Assembly: GCA_949752745.1 (NCBI GenBank)
Contig: OX457027.1
Location: 86,869,094 to 86,933,093, forward strand
Direction of reading: 5' to 3'
DNA: 64,000 nucleotides
From: Protula sp. h YS-2021
Lineage: Eukaryota; Annelida; Polychaeta; Sabellida; Serpulidae
Part shown: in pieces, positions 34,601 through 37,197 of the stretch
Layout of the letters: each line of letters opens with the position of its first letter
Position numbering within the stretch: the first letter of the stretch is position 1
Notes under the pieces: model-generated
The model's database searches: none
What the model was told of the DNA's origin: nothing
What the model saw: the letters and a program-made list of their open reading frames with translations, nothing else
Made by a program: the position numbers and the translations under genes

Positions 34601-37197
34601 CGTTTTTCCATTAGAACATTGAAAACCATCCCCAAACACACACTCACACAAATACCCACACACACACCATCACACACACATGCCAACACACAACCTCACA
34701 CATACTCACATACACACATTCACACATCCTCACACATACCCACACTAACCCTCACACACACTCACACACATACCTACAGACAAATACCCTCACACACACA
34801 CATACTCATACACACCCTCACACATACTCACACACACCCTCACACACACACATCTTCACACATACTCACACACATACCCACACACATCCTCACACATACC
34901 CACATATCCTCACACACACTCACACACATACTCAAGTCCCATTCTCAGACACACTGACTACAATTCAACAGATGGTGCAACATCAATAATATTTTAGTTT
35001 AAATTTGCATAAATTTCTGAATACATAAAACCTTTACTCTGTCGTCAAACCTTGATATACACAGACTAAATAAATTTGTTGTTAAGGATCTAAAACATAG
35101 ATTATTTATTCCATTTAATTTCAATTTGATACTTCCCATGTGTTTTGCCTCTGCTTGAGTTCTTACTTGTACATCTCGGTAAATGCCTTAAGTGAAAAGG
35201 TTTCCTTACACTCTTCACACACTGTACTTCTCCTGATTTTTTTTTAGCAATCAGATCGTTAATGGTTTTAAATTGGAAAGCGACGAGCTTTGCATATAAA
35301 CAGGATGTTTTAGCATTTATACGGCTGCTATAAAATATTACCTTAGATATCAGTCCTGATTCCATCCATTTTGAAAAGAATTTTGGAGGTTTCATCTTTA
35401 TCGGAACAGGTGATTGCAGTATATTCTATATTTAGCTTTTGCCACCTTAATTCTGTTTCGATTTATCACAGTAAAAAACAGCTGGTTTGGTTAATCACAT
35501 TTTTCGCAATAAGCGCTTTATTGCAGAAATTCCACTGAGCGAATTTTAAAAATAGTTAATGTATAGCTGGTTTCAAAAATAGAAATTTTTCGAAATCAGT
35601 ATTAATTCAGTATTTAATACTGAATTTTTGTTCCATAAGCTCGGAGCACGCTATTTGTGAATATAACACATAAATTGACTTGCTATTTATATGGATTAAA
35701 TCATTATTCCAAATTGTAGTTGTTGATGTTTTATATTTACAAAAAATCTTTTTAATTCTTTGATCGTTTGTTTACAAAATTTTGGGAGAGCAATCTTTGC
35801 AACATCTAAATATTTTGATATAATATTTTTGGAGAGCAATCTTTGCAATATCTAAATATTCTGGTATAATATTTTTGTTATTATCTGTCCAGAAGCACCC
35901 AATTTAAACTAGTTTAAGAGCTTTATCATAACATTTAATATCAAGCGATTTTAAGCTACCTTTTCCCATCGGAGCTGTGTGTGTATCGTGCGTAACATAG
36001 GGAGGGGGCGTTAGATGACCAAATACATTCTGTCATGACTGTTTCAGCTCAAATTAAATTTTGCTAGATCCAGCCAAACGTGACTTAAAGAGTAAACTGG
36101 ATTCGACATGCCAGTAAAAATTTACTTATCAAGGATAAGTGTCTGCTTTTCCATATCAATTACAGTTTGTTTATTTTATTTCCGAAGATATTCATTGTTA
36201 ATGATCGGTTTTCAAACACAGCTGAATACCTAACATATTGAAACACCCGTTGACCATTTTCCCGCAAAAGATTGATTAACATTCAAACATCAACATAACC
36301 AATTCTGTCTCCGAAAGTCTCAGAAATAGGAAAATACTCCGAAACTAATTCTGTTATTGCAGTTATAGCAGATATAGAAGGGGATAAACCGGTTGAAGGA
36401 GTTTTTTATTTGTTGTCTTTCTTACCTTGAAGATTCTCTGGAAAGGCTAAACATATCGCTCCTAGGATAATGCCACAAATAGGACCGAGCGAAAATGTGC
36501 TGGTTATGATCCCCATGTAGAACGCCGAGTCCGTCTTGTCCGCATTTTGATCCACGTACGCCGTCCCAAGAACATTCAAGGCACACCCACCAAAACCAGC
36601 CAAGGCAGATGCTATGCATAATATATAGACCACACTGTTGTTTGTGAAATGTCGTGAGTTTCGATTCTGATTCGAGCATTCGTCTGAGCTATTTTTCGCT
36701 TCACAGTACTGCTGTTCCGTTTGGTGCGCTGTAAGGGTGCCATTAGAAATATCCCCAAAGTCCTCAGCGCCGTACAAGAAGTACGGCAAAGCGTACAAAA
36801 ACGCCGATACACATAGAAAAATAGAAGTACCCCCAATTATGATTGGCTTATGTCCTTTCCTACCAAAATAACCGATAAAAATGACAACACTCGTGTGTAG
36901 TACGTCATTAAGAGACATGATCATGCCGGTACTGGTACTTGTCAGGCCATAACGCTTCTCTATTGTCCGCACAACGGCAATGTAATACACATAAAATACC
37001 ATCTGTACGAACTGCAGGGTACTGAAATTGAACACAAACAGTTGCAATGCATGTCTCTGGATCCAGGATTGTTGGTCAACATCGTGCATATCAAAGCTGC
37101 TCTCCTTTACTACATTTTCATCCGTGTGCGTTAACCCGTTTTCGGTATAAGGAATATATTTATATTTAGAGTCGATTTCCTTCTTCGTTTTTCCCAT
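4322..37197 (-). CDS. OATP/SLCO-family transporter, gene 1 (8 coding exons)
   Basis: Twelve-span plasma-membrane organic anion transporter of the OATP (SLCO) family, which moves amphipathic organic anions. Coding exons in transcript order: 36,426-37,197; 33,427-33,612; 32,319-32,483; 31,689-31,884; 15,250-15,391; 8,885-9,045; 4,857-4,921; 4,322-4,620. They join in phase to 661 residues plus TAG, a normal family length. Residue landmarks: N-terminal spans 1-5 (about 60-255), the OATP signature '[12 protein letters not shown]' (about 263-275), the Kazal-like extracellular Cys-rich domain (about 440-500) and the last spans (about 505-635). All introns are GT-AG. The start is the ATG at 37,197; the upstream open frame begins with TTG, so I did not use it. 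Exon lengths 2-8 and phases match gene 2 exactly, so it is a tandem paralogue. Intron 4 carries a 14.9-kb Polinton. No disabling change is visible. Substrate and subfamily cannot be told. Confidence 0.92.
4857..4921 (-). CDS. OATP gene 1, exon 7 (65 bp)
   Basis: Microexon between acceptor TTATTGCAG and donor GGTATGA. It encodes '[17 protein letters not shown]' in span 11 and keeps phase 2 to phase 1. Length and phase equal those of the 65-bp exon in gene 2. Confidence 0.9.
5935..7795 (+). repeat. 51-bp minisatellite, about 36 copies
   Basis: Tandem array of a 51-bp unit typified by 'TTCGGACCAGTGCGCATG' followed by 'TTTATTTAACTTGCG' and 'TTGATGCGCGG'. It lies in intron 6 of OATP gene 1. Because 51 is a multiple of 3, some frames stay open for 60-170 codons and read as a 17-residue repeat (…'[15 protein letters not shown]'…). 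Copies diverge by point changes and small indels. I treat the open frames as a by-product of the repeat, not as a gene. Confidence 0.93.
7793..8790 (+). repeat. ~120-155-bp tandem repeat, 8 copies
   Basis: Units begin with 'TGTAGGAGGAGATGCATTTT' at about 7,793, 7,911, 8,037, 8,185, 8,328, 8,462, 8,618 and 8,760. Each contains 'CGATCGACTAAAAAAGCAC', 'AGCCGTATGCACGACC' and 'CAAAAATAAATGACATC'. It directly abuts the 51-bp minisatellite in the same intron and is non-coding. Confidence 0.88.
8885..9045 (-). CDS. OATP gene 1, exon 6 (161 bp)
   Basis: Acceptor AATTTCAG, donor CCGGTAAGG. Encodes the end of the large Cys-rich extracellular loop ('[17 protein letters not shown]') and transmembrane span 10 ('[15 protein letters not shown]'). 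Phase 0 to phase 2. It is clearly diverged from its gene 2 counterpart, in contrast to exon 5. Confidence 0.92.
9046..10440. other. Intron sequence; nothing recognised
   Basis: Intron 5 of OATP gene 1. Contains scattered short open frames without family resemblance. The part from about 9,590 could be the 3' flank of the degraded DIRS copy to its right, but I see no conserved motif to prove it. Confidence 0.4.
10450..13050 (-). mobile_element. Degraded DIRS-type tyrosine-recombinase retrotransposon (copy 2)
   Basis: On the minus strand, from right to left: gag remnant (about 13,030-12,400, containing '[15 protein letters not shown]', like the other copy's 'EGKERDLLREAWTSS'), then a reverse transcriptase from which the core is deleted. 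Its active-site segment survives as '[13 protein letters not shown]' (about 12,330; YLDD changed to YLAD), followed by '[12 protein letters not shown]' (about 12,120). RNase H remnants follow ('GWGFYI', '[11 protein letters not shown]' about 11,840, 'PDLFASSL' about 11,610, '[11 protein letters not shown]' about 11,520). Last is a recombinase N-terminus ('STTKVYRAQ' about 11,220) and the '[13 protein letters not shown]' box (about 10,970). Many stops and shifts; long dead. A good splice donor (AG/GTAAGTAT) lies near 13,165, possibly of a leader intron. Confidence 0.78.
13051..14807. other. Intron sequence, possible DIRS leader; nothing firm
   Basis: 13,051-13,750 may be the 5' untranslated/terminal part of the degraded minus-strand DIRS copy (GA-rich block at 13,200-13,275). 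An open frame at 14,382-14,624 (plus) has no resemblance I recognise. Confidence 0.35.
14808..14857 (+). repeat. 12-bp tandem repeat (CATGTGAGGTGT)
   Basis: About four copies of CATGTGAGGTGT or a close variant in a row, within intron 5 of OATP gene 1. Confidence 0.85.
15250..15391 (-). CDS. OATP gene 1, exon 5 (Kazal-domain exon, 142 bp)
   Basis: Acceptor TATTTACAG, donor GGG/GTCAGT. Encodes the Kazal-like Cys-rich domain of extracellular loop 5: '[19 protein letters not shown]' then '[16 protein letters not shown]'. Phase 2 in, phase 0 out. From 15,251 to 15,375 it is identical, base for base, to 46,479-46,603 in gene 2, while the flanking introns and the exon's 5' edge differ. See findings. 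Confidence 0.93.
15574..15834 (+). repeat. ~25-bp tandem repeat (GAGAATGGGAGCCAACGAAAAAAAC)
   Basis: About ten tandem copies of a 25-bp unit with length variation in the A run. It starts 183 bp upstream (in transcript sense) of the Kazal exon of OATP gene 1, inside intron 4, so it is transcribed with that intron. Confidence 0.9.
15835..16746. other. Intron 4 of OATP gene 1, left of the Polinton
   Basis: No gene seen. At 16,459-16,514 a C9 run, an interrupted T14 run and a G14 run lie close together and could fold back or reflect replication slippage. Confidence 0.5.
16747..16752. repeat. Left target-site duplication of the Polinton (AAGTTG)
   Basis: AAGTTG just outside the left inverted repeat; the right flank has AAGCTG (31,613-31,618). 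Polintons make 6-bp duplications; one base now differs. Confidence 0.65.
16753..16938 (+). repeat. Left terminal inverted repeat (186 bp)
   Basis: Matches 31,427-31,612 in reverse complement over its full length. Begins ATTAGGGGG; the right copy begins AGTAGGGG, so the original AG terminus is probably mutated here. Contains TGACGTCA at 16,786, 16,907 and 16,927, a fourth (16,949) just inside the repeat, and two CACGTG boxes. Confidence 0.93.
17198..17617 (+). CDS. Cys/His-rich Polinton protein of unknown function
   Basis: First gene inside the left repeat, 139 codons from ATG 17,198, with no internal stop. I do not recognise a named family. It has paired metal-ligand motifs: 'CYKC', 'CPVHH', 'CCKTC', 'CTDCWWC', 'CNSH' and a C-terminal 'CRCGNPTC', together enough for several zinc sites. 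A TATA-like TATATAAG lies at about 17,230, inside the frame, so the working start may instead be the ATG at 17,270 ('[10 protein letters not shown]'). It precedes the polymerase gene on the same strand. Being open while its neighbours are broken is unusual for this copy. A nucleic-acid-binding role is only a guess from the Cys pattern. Confidence 0.6.
   Translation: MTLTQRNQVVYKCGFTFGLLTNSNMTNKTVMRDGHEVTLTTECYKCRVWLEYAGQPHNCPVHHNAPRRFCCKTCGGLLWDRFMATLSGPGPACTDCWWCGATLKMKGYCNSHPFKCAGRPLTMQEYYKHQCRCGNPTCW
17226..17236 (+). promoter_or_regulatory. TATA-like box (GTATATAAG)
   Basis: About 40 bp before the ATG at 17,270 of the Cys-rich gene. The spacing resembles the TATA-to-ATG distance at 21,419-21,481. 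Confidence 0.4.
17763..21423 (+). pseudogene. Polinton protein-primed DNA polymerase B (pPolB), broken
   Basis: Replicates the element from protein-primed ends. Visible order: a C2H2-like finger at the N-terminus ('[20 protein letters not shown]', about 17,790) with a decayed second copy near 17,960; the conserved pre-exonuclease region with 'IPLPKKVKK' and 'NDDNKCF' (about 18,480-18,550); a second finger ('[17 protein letters not shown]', about 18,890); exonuclease motif 'YVDFECF' (about 19,040); an HNH/endonuclease VII-like Cys-His cluster ('CYLCHEPL'…'DRVRDHDH', about 19,315-19,370); Exo II '[11 protein letters not shown]'; polymerase motif A '[11 protein letters not shown]' (about 20,208); motif B '[13 protein letters not shown]' (about 20,690); motif C 'FSDTDSL' (about 20,960); and the usual tail near 21,390. 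It is interrupted by stops at about 17,862, 18,450, 19,015, 19,205, 19,865 and 21,142 and by several frameshifts, so it is inactive. The final TAA overlaps a TATA box for the next gene. Confidence 0.92.
21419..21427 (+). promoter_or_regulatory. TATA box (TATAAAAGG) overlapping the PolB stop
   Basis: The TAA of the polymerase stop (21,421-21,423) is part of TATAAAAGG. It lies 62 bp upstream of the ATG at 21,481, which suits a core promoter for the downstream gene. Confidence 0.7.
21481..21940 (+). pseudogene. PC4/p15-like single-stranded-DNA-binding protein, frameshifted
   Basis: A low-complexity Lys/Thr-rich N-terminal part (from ATG 21,481) leads, after a run of 11 T (21,629-21,639), into another frame with a clear transcriptional coactivator p15/PC4 fold signature: 'GNGKYIKIM' (about 21,642), 'VVNIRKYL', then '[20 protein letters not shown]'. 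In that family these residues form the beta-sheet that binds single-stranded DNA and the helix that dimerises. The break is a one-base slip at the T run: a mutation, a sequence error, or conceivably slippage. It is the first of three small tandem genes between the polymerase and the poly(A) region. PC4-like proteins are not in the usual Polinton core list, as far as I know. The family call rests on motif layout, not a profile search. Confidence 0.75.
21994..22335 (+). pseudogene. Small Polinton protein, possible PC4-like C-terminus, one internal stop
   Basis: Frame from ATG 21,994 ('[10 protein letters not shown]') to TGA at 22,333, interrupted only by TAG at 22,240-22,242. The part after the stop reads '[18 protein letters not shown]', which resembles the terminal strand-helix of the PC4-like neighbour ('[16 protein letters not shown]'). 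The N-terminal half is not recognised. It is second of three tandem plus-strand genes. Shared descent with its neighbours is inference from the 'I-x-L-x-x-x-E-W-x-x-L' pattern. Confidence 0.5.
22361..22615 (+). CDS. Small Polinton protein, possible divergent PC4-like
   Basis: Open frame of 84 codons from ATG 22,361 ending TGA; the frame is open further upstream as well. Its C-terminal half, '[11 protein letters not shown]'…'[20 protein letters not shown]', has the strand-strand-helix layout of the PC4-like gene at 21,481 and of the minus-strand gene at 30,111. It sits just before the array of poly(A) signals. Function unknown; single-stranded-DNA binding is inferred only by resemblance. Confidence 0.5.
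   Translation: MRGTKSIELTNPMRVMNREINEDGYELKLSEHETVKAIKFGDASYVSFHSIYKCGYNVYDTYINLDWYEWHSFINVLNAFVKND
22637..22681 (+). terminator. Four AATAAA poly(A) signals at exact 13-bp spacing
   Basis: AATAAA at 22,637, 22,650, 22,663 and 22,676, within a tandem 'GTTTGTAAATAAA'-type repeat. It follows the last plus-strand gene, so it should end that transcript block. Confidence 0.8.
22755..22760 (-). terminator. Minus-strand poly(A) signal (AATAAA)
   Basis: TTTATT on the plus strand, 72 bp beyond the protease stop. It serves the converging minus-strand block; the two blocks terminate within about 120 bp of each other. Confidence 0.6.
22832..23262 (-). pseudogene. Polinton adenovirus-type cysteine protease (PRO), frameshifted
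   Basis: Maturation protease of the C5/Ulp1-like fold, expected to process capsid proteins. The N-terminal frame starts at ATG 23,262 and includes 'AYVIN'. After a frameshift near 23,130 the catalytic region continues: His in 'GEHWVAVYF' (about 23,115), Asp in 'EYFDSYG' and Cys in '[12 protein letters not shown]' (about 22,965). The ATG overlaps the major capsid stop as ATGA (23,259-23,262). It is the last gene of the minus-strand block, just before the shared terminator region. All three catalytic residues remain, but the frame break should abolish the product. Confidence 0.88.
23259..24462 (-). pseudogene. Polinton major capsid protein (PX), broken
   Basis: Double jelly-roll capsid protein of Polintons. 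The N-terminal frame (ATG 24,462) holds '[12 protein letters not shown]' and '[10 protein letters not shown]'. The C-terminal frame (to 23,259) holds '[15 protein letters not shown]' and '[10 protein letters not shown]', both typical of the family. Between them, at about 23,805-23,935, lie a frameshift and an in-frame TAG (about 23,835). Total coding length, about 400 codons, is in the expected range. The neighbours are a small core-like gene upstream and the protease downstream, the usual Polinton order. Inactive as it stands. Confidence 0.88.
24485..24789 (-). pseudogene. Small Polinton core/cement-like protein, frameshifted
   Basis: Starts at ATG 24,789, which overlaps the stop of the minor capsid gene as ATGA. 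The N-terminal part is Gly/Leu-rich ('[19 protein letters not shown]'). After a frameshift near 24,595 the end is strongly basic ('[12 protein letters not shown]'). This amphipathic-plus-basic layout and the place between minor and major capsid genes recall adenovirus-like core or cement proteins (pVI/pX type). That analogy is inference. Confidence 0.6.
24786..25660 (-). pseudogene. Polinton minor capsid (penton-like, PY), frameshifted
   Basis: Single jelly-roll vertex protein of Polinton capsids. The N-terminal frame holds '[15 protein letters not shown]' (about 25,510) and '[12 protein letters not shown]' (about 25,400), both family hallmarks, then '[14 protein letters not shown]'. The frame shifts at about 25,225-25,260 and continues to TGA at 24,786. 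A His-rich stretch lies at about 25,620-25,660 and open sequence continues upstream, so the true N-terminus is uncertain. The stop overlaps the next gene's ATG. Confidence 0.85.
25791..26351 (-). pseudogene. Conserved Polinton protein of unknown function, broken
   Basis: Starts at ATG 26,351 ('[15 protein letters not shown]'), overlapping the stop of the upstream gene as ATGA. A stop follows after about 24 codons, then further breaks near 26,150. The best preserved part is '[20 protein letters not shown]', '[11 protein letters not shown]' and '[12 protein letters not shown]', a block I know from a frequent but uncharacterised Polinton protein. The frame ends at 25,791, but another frame stays open past it ('WLKELCCCQ'), so the original C-terminus may be longer. 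Role unknown; the position suggests a virion or morphogenesis function. Confidence 0.65.
26348..26674 (-). pseudogene. Small basic Polinton protein with C-terminal hydrophobic segment, one stop
   Basis: One frame from ATG 26,674 ('[19 protein letters not shown]') to TGA 26,348, interrupted only by TAA at about 26,590. Features: basic N-terminus, '[13 protein letters not shown]', then '[17 protein letters not shown]', Gly-Gly-Phe, and a hydrophobic end ('[18 protein letters not shown]'). This is a recurrent small Polinton gene lying next to the ATPase; a DNA- or membrane-associated virion role is inferred from charge pattern only. It overlaps the ATPase 3' end and shares an ATGA with the next gene. 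Confidence 0.65.
26569..27326 (-). pseudogene. Polinton packaging ATPase (FtsK/HerA type), broken
   Basis: Genome-packaging ATPase. ATG at about 27,326; degenerate Walker A '[13 protein letters not shown]' (about 27,280; the first Gly of GxxxxGKT is lost). Stops and shifts lie near 27,180. Walker B region '[11 protein letters not shown]' (about 27,095; the usual second acidic residue is Gly). C-terminal part '[14 protein letters not shown]' and '[14 protein letters not shown]' (about 26,945-26,800) is typical. A last frame change near 26,960 separates these. Inactive both by breaks and by motif loss. It lies between the integrase and the small basic protein. Confidence 0.87.
27357..28429 (-). 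pseudogene. Polinton integrase with C-terminal chromodomain, broken
   Basis: Retroviral-type DDE integrase that inserts the element. From ATG 28,429: an N-terminal helical region, first catalytic Asp in 'GIDLADMG' (about 28,185), second in 'RSDKETEF' (about 28,010), Glu in '[10 protein letters not shown]' (about 27,895). After these come the SH3-like part ('[11 protein letters not shown]', about 27,650) and a chromodomain ('[19 protein letters not shown]', about 27,450). Stops and frameshifts occur near 28,410, 28,290, 28,160, 27,830 and 27,590. Chromodomains can steer integration to marked chromatin. Three spaced TATA boxes lie upstream. Confidence 0.9.
28474..28524 (-). promoter_or_regulatory. 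Three TATAAAA boxes at exact 22-bp spacing upstream of integrase
   Basis: TATAAAA on the minus strand at 28,474-28,480, 28,496-28,502 and 28,518-28,524. The outer two lie in a near-repeat 'GTTATAAAAACATG'. They precede the integrase ATG (28,429) by 45-95 bp, so they look like a multiplied core promoter. Confidence 0.6.
28590..28871 (-). pseudogene. Cys-rich small Polinton accessory protein, one stop
   Basis: ATG 28,871 ('[16 protein letters not shown]'), followed by the cluster '[20 protein letters not shown]', then a single in-frame TAG and open sequence to TAA at 28,590. The ATG overlaps the stop of the upstream gene (TAATG). I do not recognise the family; the CxxC/CxxxxC pattern suggests metal binding. 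Confidence 0.5.
28871..29037 (-). pseudogene. Small Polinton accessory gene, FKxxYVD family, copy 3
   Basis: ATG 29,037 gives '[17 protein letters not shown]'; another frame carries the end '[18 protein letters not shown]' to TAA 28,871. A frameshift therefore splits it. Start and end both resemble the genes at 29,770-30,067 and 30,721-31,140 (see findings). The stop shares a base with the next ATG (TAATG). Function unknown. Confidence 0.5.
29121..29584 (-). pseudogene. NADAR (YbiA-like) domain protein in the Polinton, frameshifted
   Basis: Read on the minus strand, '[20 protein letters not shown]' (about 29,540) fits the NADAR start, in which a D-x-L-S-N-F-(Y/P) block is followed by a 'F-x-S-x-E-H' block. 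'[13 protein letters not shown]' (about 29,390) and '[16 protein letters not shown]' (about 29,250) fit the later 'EAKRLG' and 'LLEA-…-D-x-x-W-G-x-G' blocks. After a frameshift near 29,190 another frame gives '[12 protein letters not shown]' and stops at 29,121, matching the terminal 'G-x-N-x-L-G-K-x-L' block. NADAR enzymes cleave N-glycosidic bonds of ADP-ribose-type compounds, and some remove ADP-ribose from guanine in DNA. In a virus-like element this could counter host ADP-ribosylation defence; that is inference. The putative active-site Glu region is poorly kept. The gene start is unclear, and open sequence continues to about 29,735. Confidence 0.7.
29130..29138 (-). promoter_or_regulatory. 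TATA box (TATAAAAAG) inside the end of the NADAR gene
   Basis: Lies in the last codons of the NADAR frame and about 93 bp upstream of the ATG at 29,037. This repeats the arrangement at 21,419, where a TATA box overlaps the previous gene's end. Confidence 0.5.
29770..30067 (-). pseudogene. Small Polinton accessory gene, FKxxYVD family, copy 2
   Basis: ATG 30,067 gives '[17 protein letters not shown]'. After a stop/frameshift near 29,905, another frame reads '[19 protein letters not shown]' and an acidic tail, ending at TAA 29,770. A donor-like AG/GTAAGC lies at about 29,782 and an acceptor-like TTTCTTTCTAG near 29,735, so a short intron joining it to the region before the NADAR gene is possible, although the phases I tried do not fit. 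Function unknown. Confidence 0.5.
30111..30551 (-). CDS. Polinton accessory protein: PC4-like half plus Cys-rich tail
   Basis: Uninterrupted frame of 146 codons from ATG 30,551. Residues about 38-75 ('[10 protein letters not shown]'…'[19 protein letters not shown]') share the strand-strand-(E-W-x-x-L) helix layout of the plus-strand PC4-like genes. The C-terminal third has 'PCTECHGE' and '[19 protein letters not shown]', a likely zinc-binding module. A TATA box lies 136 bp upstream. It is one of the few open frames in this decayed element. A role in single-stranded-DNA binding or transcription is inferred from resemblance only. Confidence 0.6.
   Translation of the reverse strand: MACFITIFVEDCVSELAKFTQHWFQTVLNANEVISYLDMRYVSFVRSSPFEEKEFTYHINMNDGEWEALLQEMDNVNSALLPCTECHGEKTIKLQKDDQMKVSKLSKKRLAEVQLQNMNVQNQVGLTCDYCAACGYVEDYHCHCHK
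30687..30695 (-). promoter_or_regulatory. TATA box (TATAAAAGG)
   Basis: Minus-strand TATAAAAGG preceding the gene that starts at 30,551, and just beyond the stop of the gene ending at 30,721. The core sequence equals the one at 21,419. Confidence 0.6.
30721..31140 (-). CDS. Polinton accessory protein, FKxxYVD family, copy 1 (intact)
   Basis: Open frame of 139 codons from ATG 31,140 to TAA, the first gene inside the right inverted repeat. After a short lead it has '[16 protein letters not shown]', a mid-part rich in hydrophobic and acidic residues ('[15 protein letters not shown]'), and the end '[20 protein letters not shown]'. The start and the 'A-R-(F/N)-(N/D)' end are shared with copies 2 and 3, which are broken. 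I do not recognise the family. It looks helical with no metal-binding motif. The terminal position is where mobile elements often keep regulatory or host-interaction genes; that is inference. Confidence 0.55.
   Translation of the reverse strand: MSTFLLHRFAETMDDVFKVNYVDYVFSKHSAFESDWILQVKNLHKHWEAVGMAIPRDRFIHSFLREFEELHLPPTYDIDLAFIHLNTILAADLMLVVAARIILHCDDDVPLTTNVSELARFNSGRVEVNSKLCKMFEEV
31427..31612 (-). repeat. Right terminal inverted repeat (186 bp)
   Basis: Reverse complement matches 16,753-16,938. It reads AGTAGGGG from the outer end, the expected AG terminus, and carries the same TGACGTCA boxes. Confidence 0.93.
31613..31618. repeat. Right target-site duplication of the Polinton (AAGCTG)
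   Basis: Five of six bases match the left copy AAGTTG. It lies 70 bp from the exon 4 splice donor of OATP gene 1. Confidence 0.65.
31689..31884 (-). CDS. OATP gene 1, exon 4 (196 bp)
   Basis: Acceptor ATTTTTAG, donor AAG/GTATCC. Encodes spans 8-9 ('[14 protein letters not shown]', '[17 protein letters not shown]') and the entry to the large extracellular loop ('[14 protein letters not shown]'). The splice donor faces the Polinton insertion. Confidence 0.92.
32319..32483 (-). CDS. OATP gene 1, exon 3 (165 bp)
   Basis: Acceptor TTGTTATAG, donor GCAG/GTGAGAG. Encodes '[20 protein letters not shown]' (span 7) and '[19 protein letters not shown]'. Phase 1 on both sides, length equal to gene 2. 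Confidence 0.93.
33427..33612 (-). CDS. OATP gene 1, exon 2 (186 bp, family signature)
   Basis: Acceptor GCGCCCAG, donor AAAG/GTGATT. Encodes the OATP signature '[20 protein letters not shown]' at the start of span 6, then 'PMFFFPKHI' and a cytosolic linker. Confidence 0.93.
34500..34945 (+). repeat. CA-rich simple/complex repeat
   Basis: Imperfect CACACA/CACATACTCA tracts over about 445 bp in intron 1 of OATP gene 1, interrupted at about 34,555-34,620 by a duplicated non-repetitive piece ('GCAGCATTTTCGTTTTTCC' occurs at about 34,446 and 34,592). Long Thr/His/Ser open frames here are artefacts of the repeat. Confidence 0.9.
34950..36425. other. Intron 1 of OATP gene 1; short direct duplication only
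   Basis: No gene supported. A 47-bp unit is duplicated in tandem at about 35,782-35,876 ('GGAGAGCAATCTTTGCAA'). A minus-strand open frame at 35,102-35,395 is not recognised. Confidence 0.45.
36426..37197 (-). CDS. OATP gene 1, exon 1 (coding start, 772 bp)
   Basis: ATG 37,197 ('[14 protein letters not shown]') to donor CAAG/GTAAGA. Encodes spans 1-5: '[20 protein letters not shown]', '[20 protein letters not shown]', 'GHKPIIIGG', then an extracellular loop with NGT, NSS and NNS glycosylation sequons and '[20 protein letters not shown]'. Any 5' untranslated exon is not visible. Confidence 0.92.

Noticed and set aside
34589..34957. Thr/His/Ser-rich 122-codon frame
   Set aside because: Translation of the CA-rich simple repeat.
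35102..35395. 97-codon minus-strand frame in OATP intron 1 as an extra exon
   Set aside because: No resemblance to OATPs, and exons 1 and 2 already join in phase without it.
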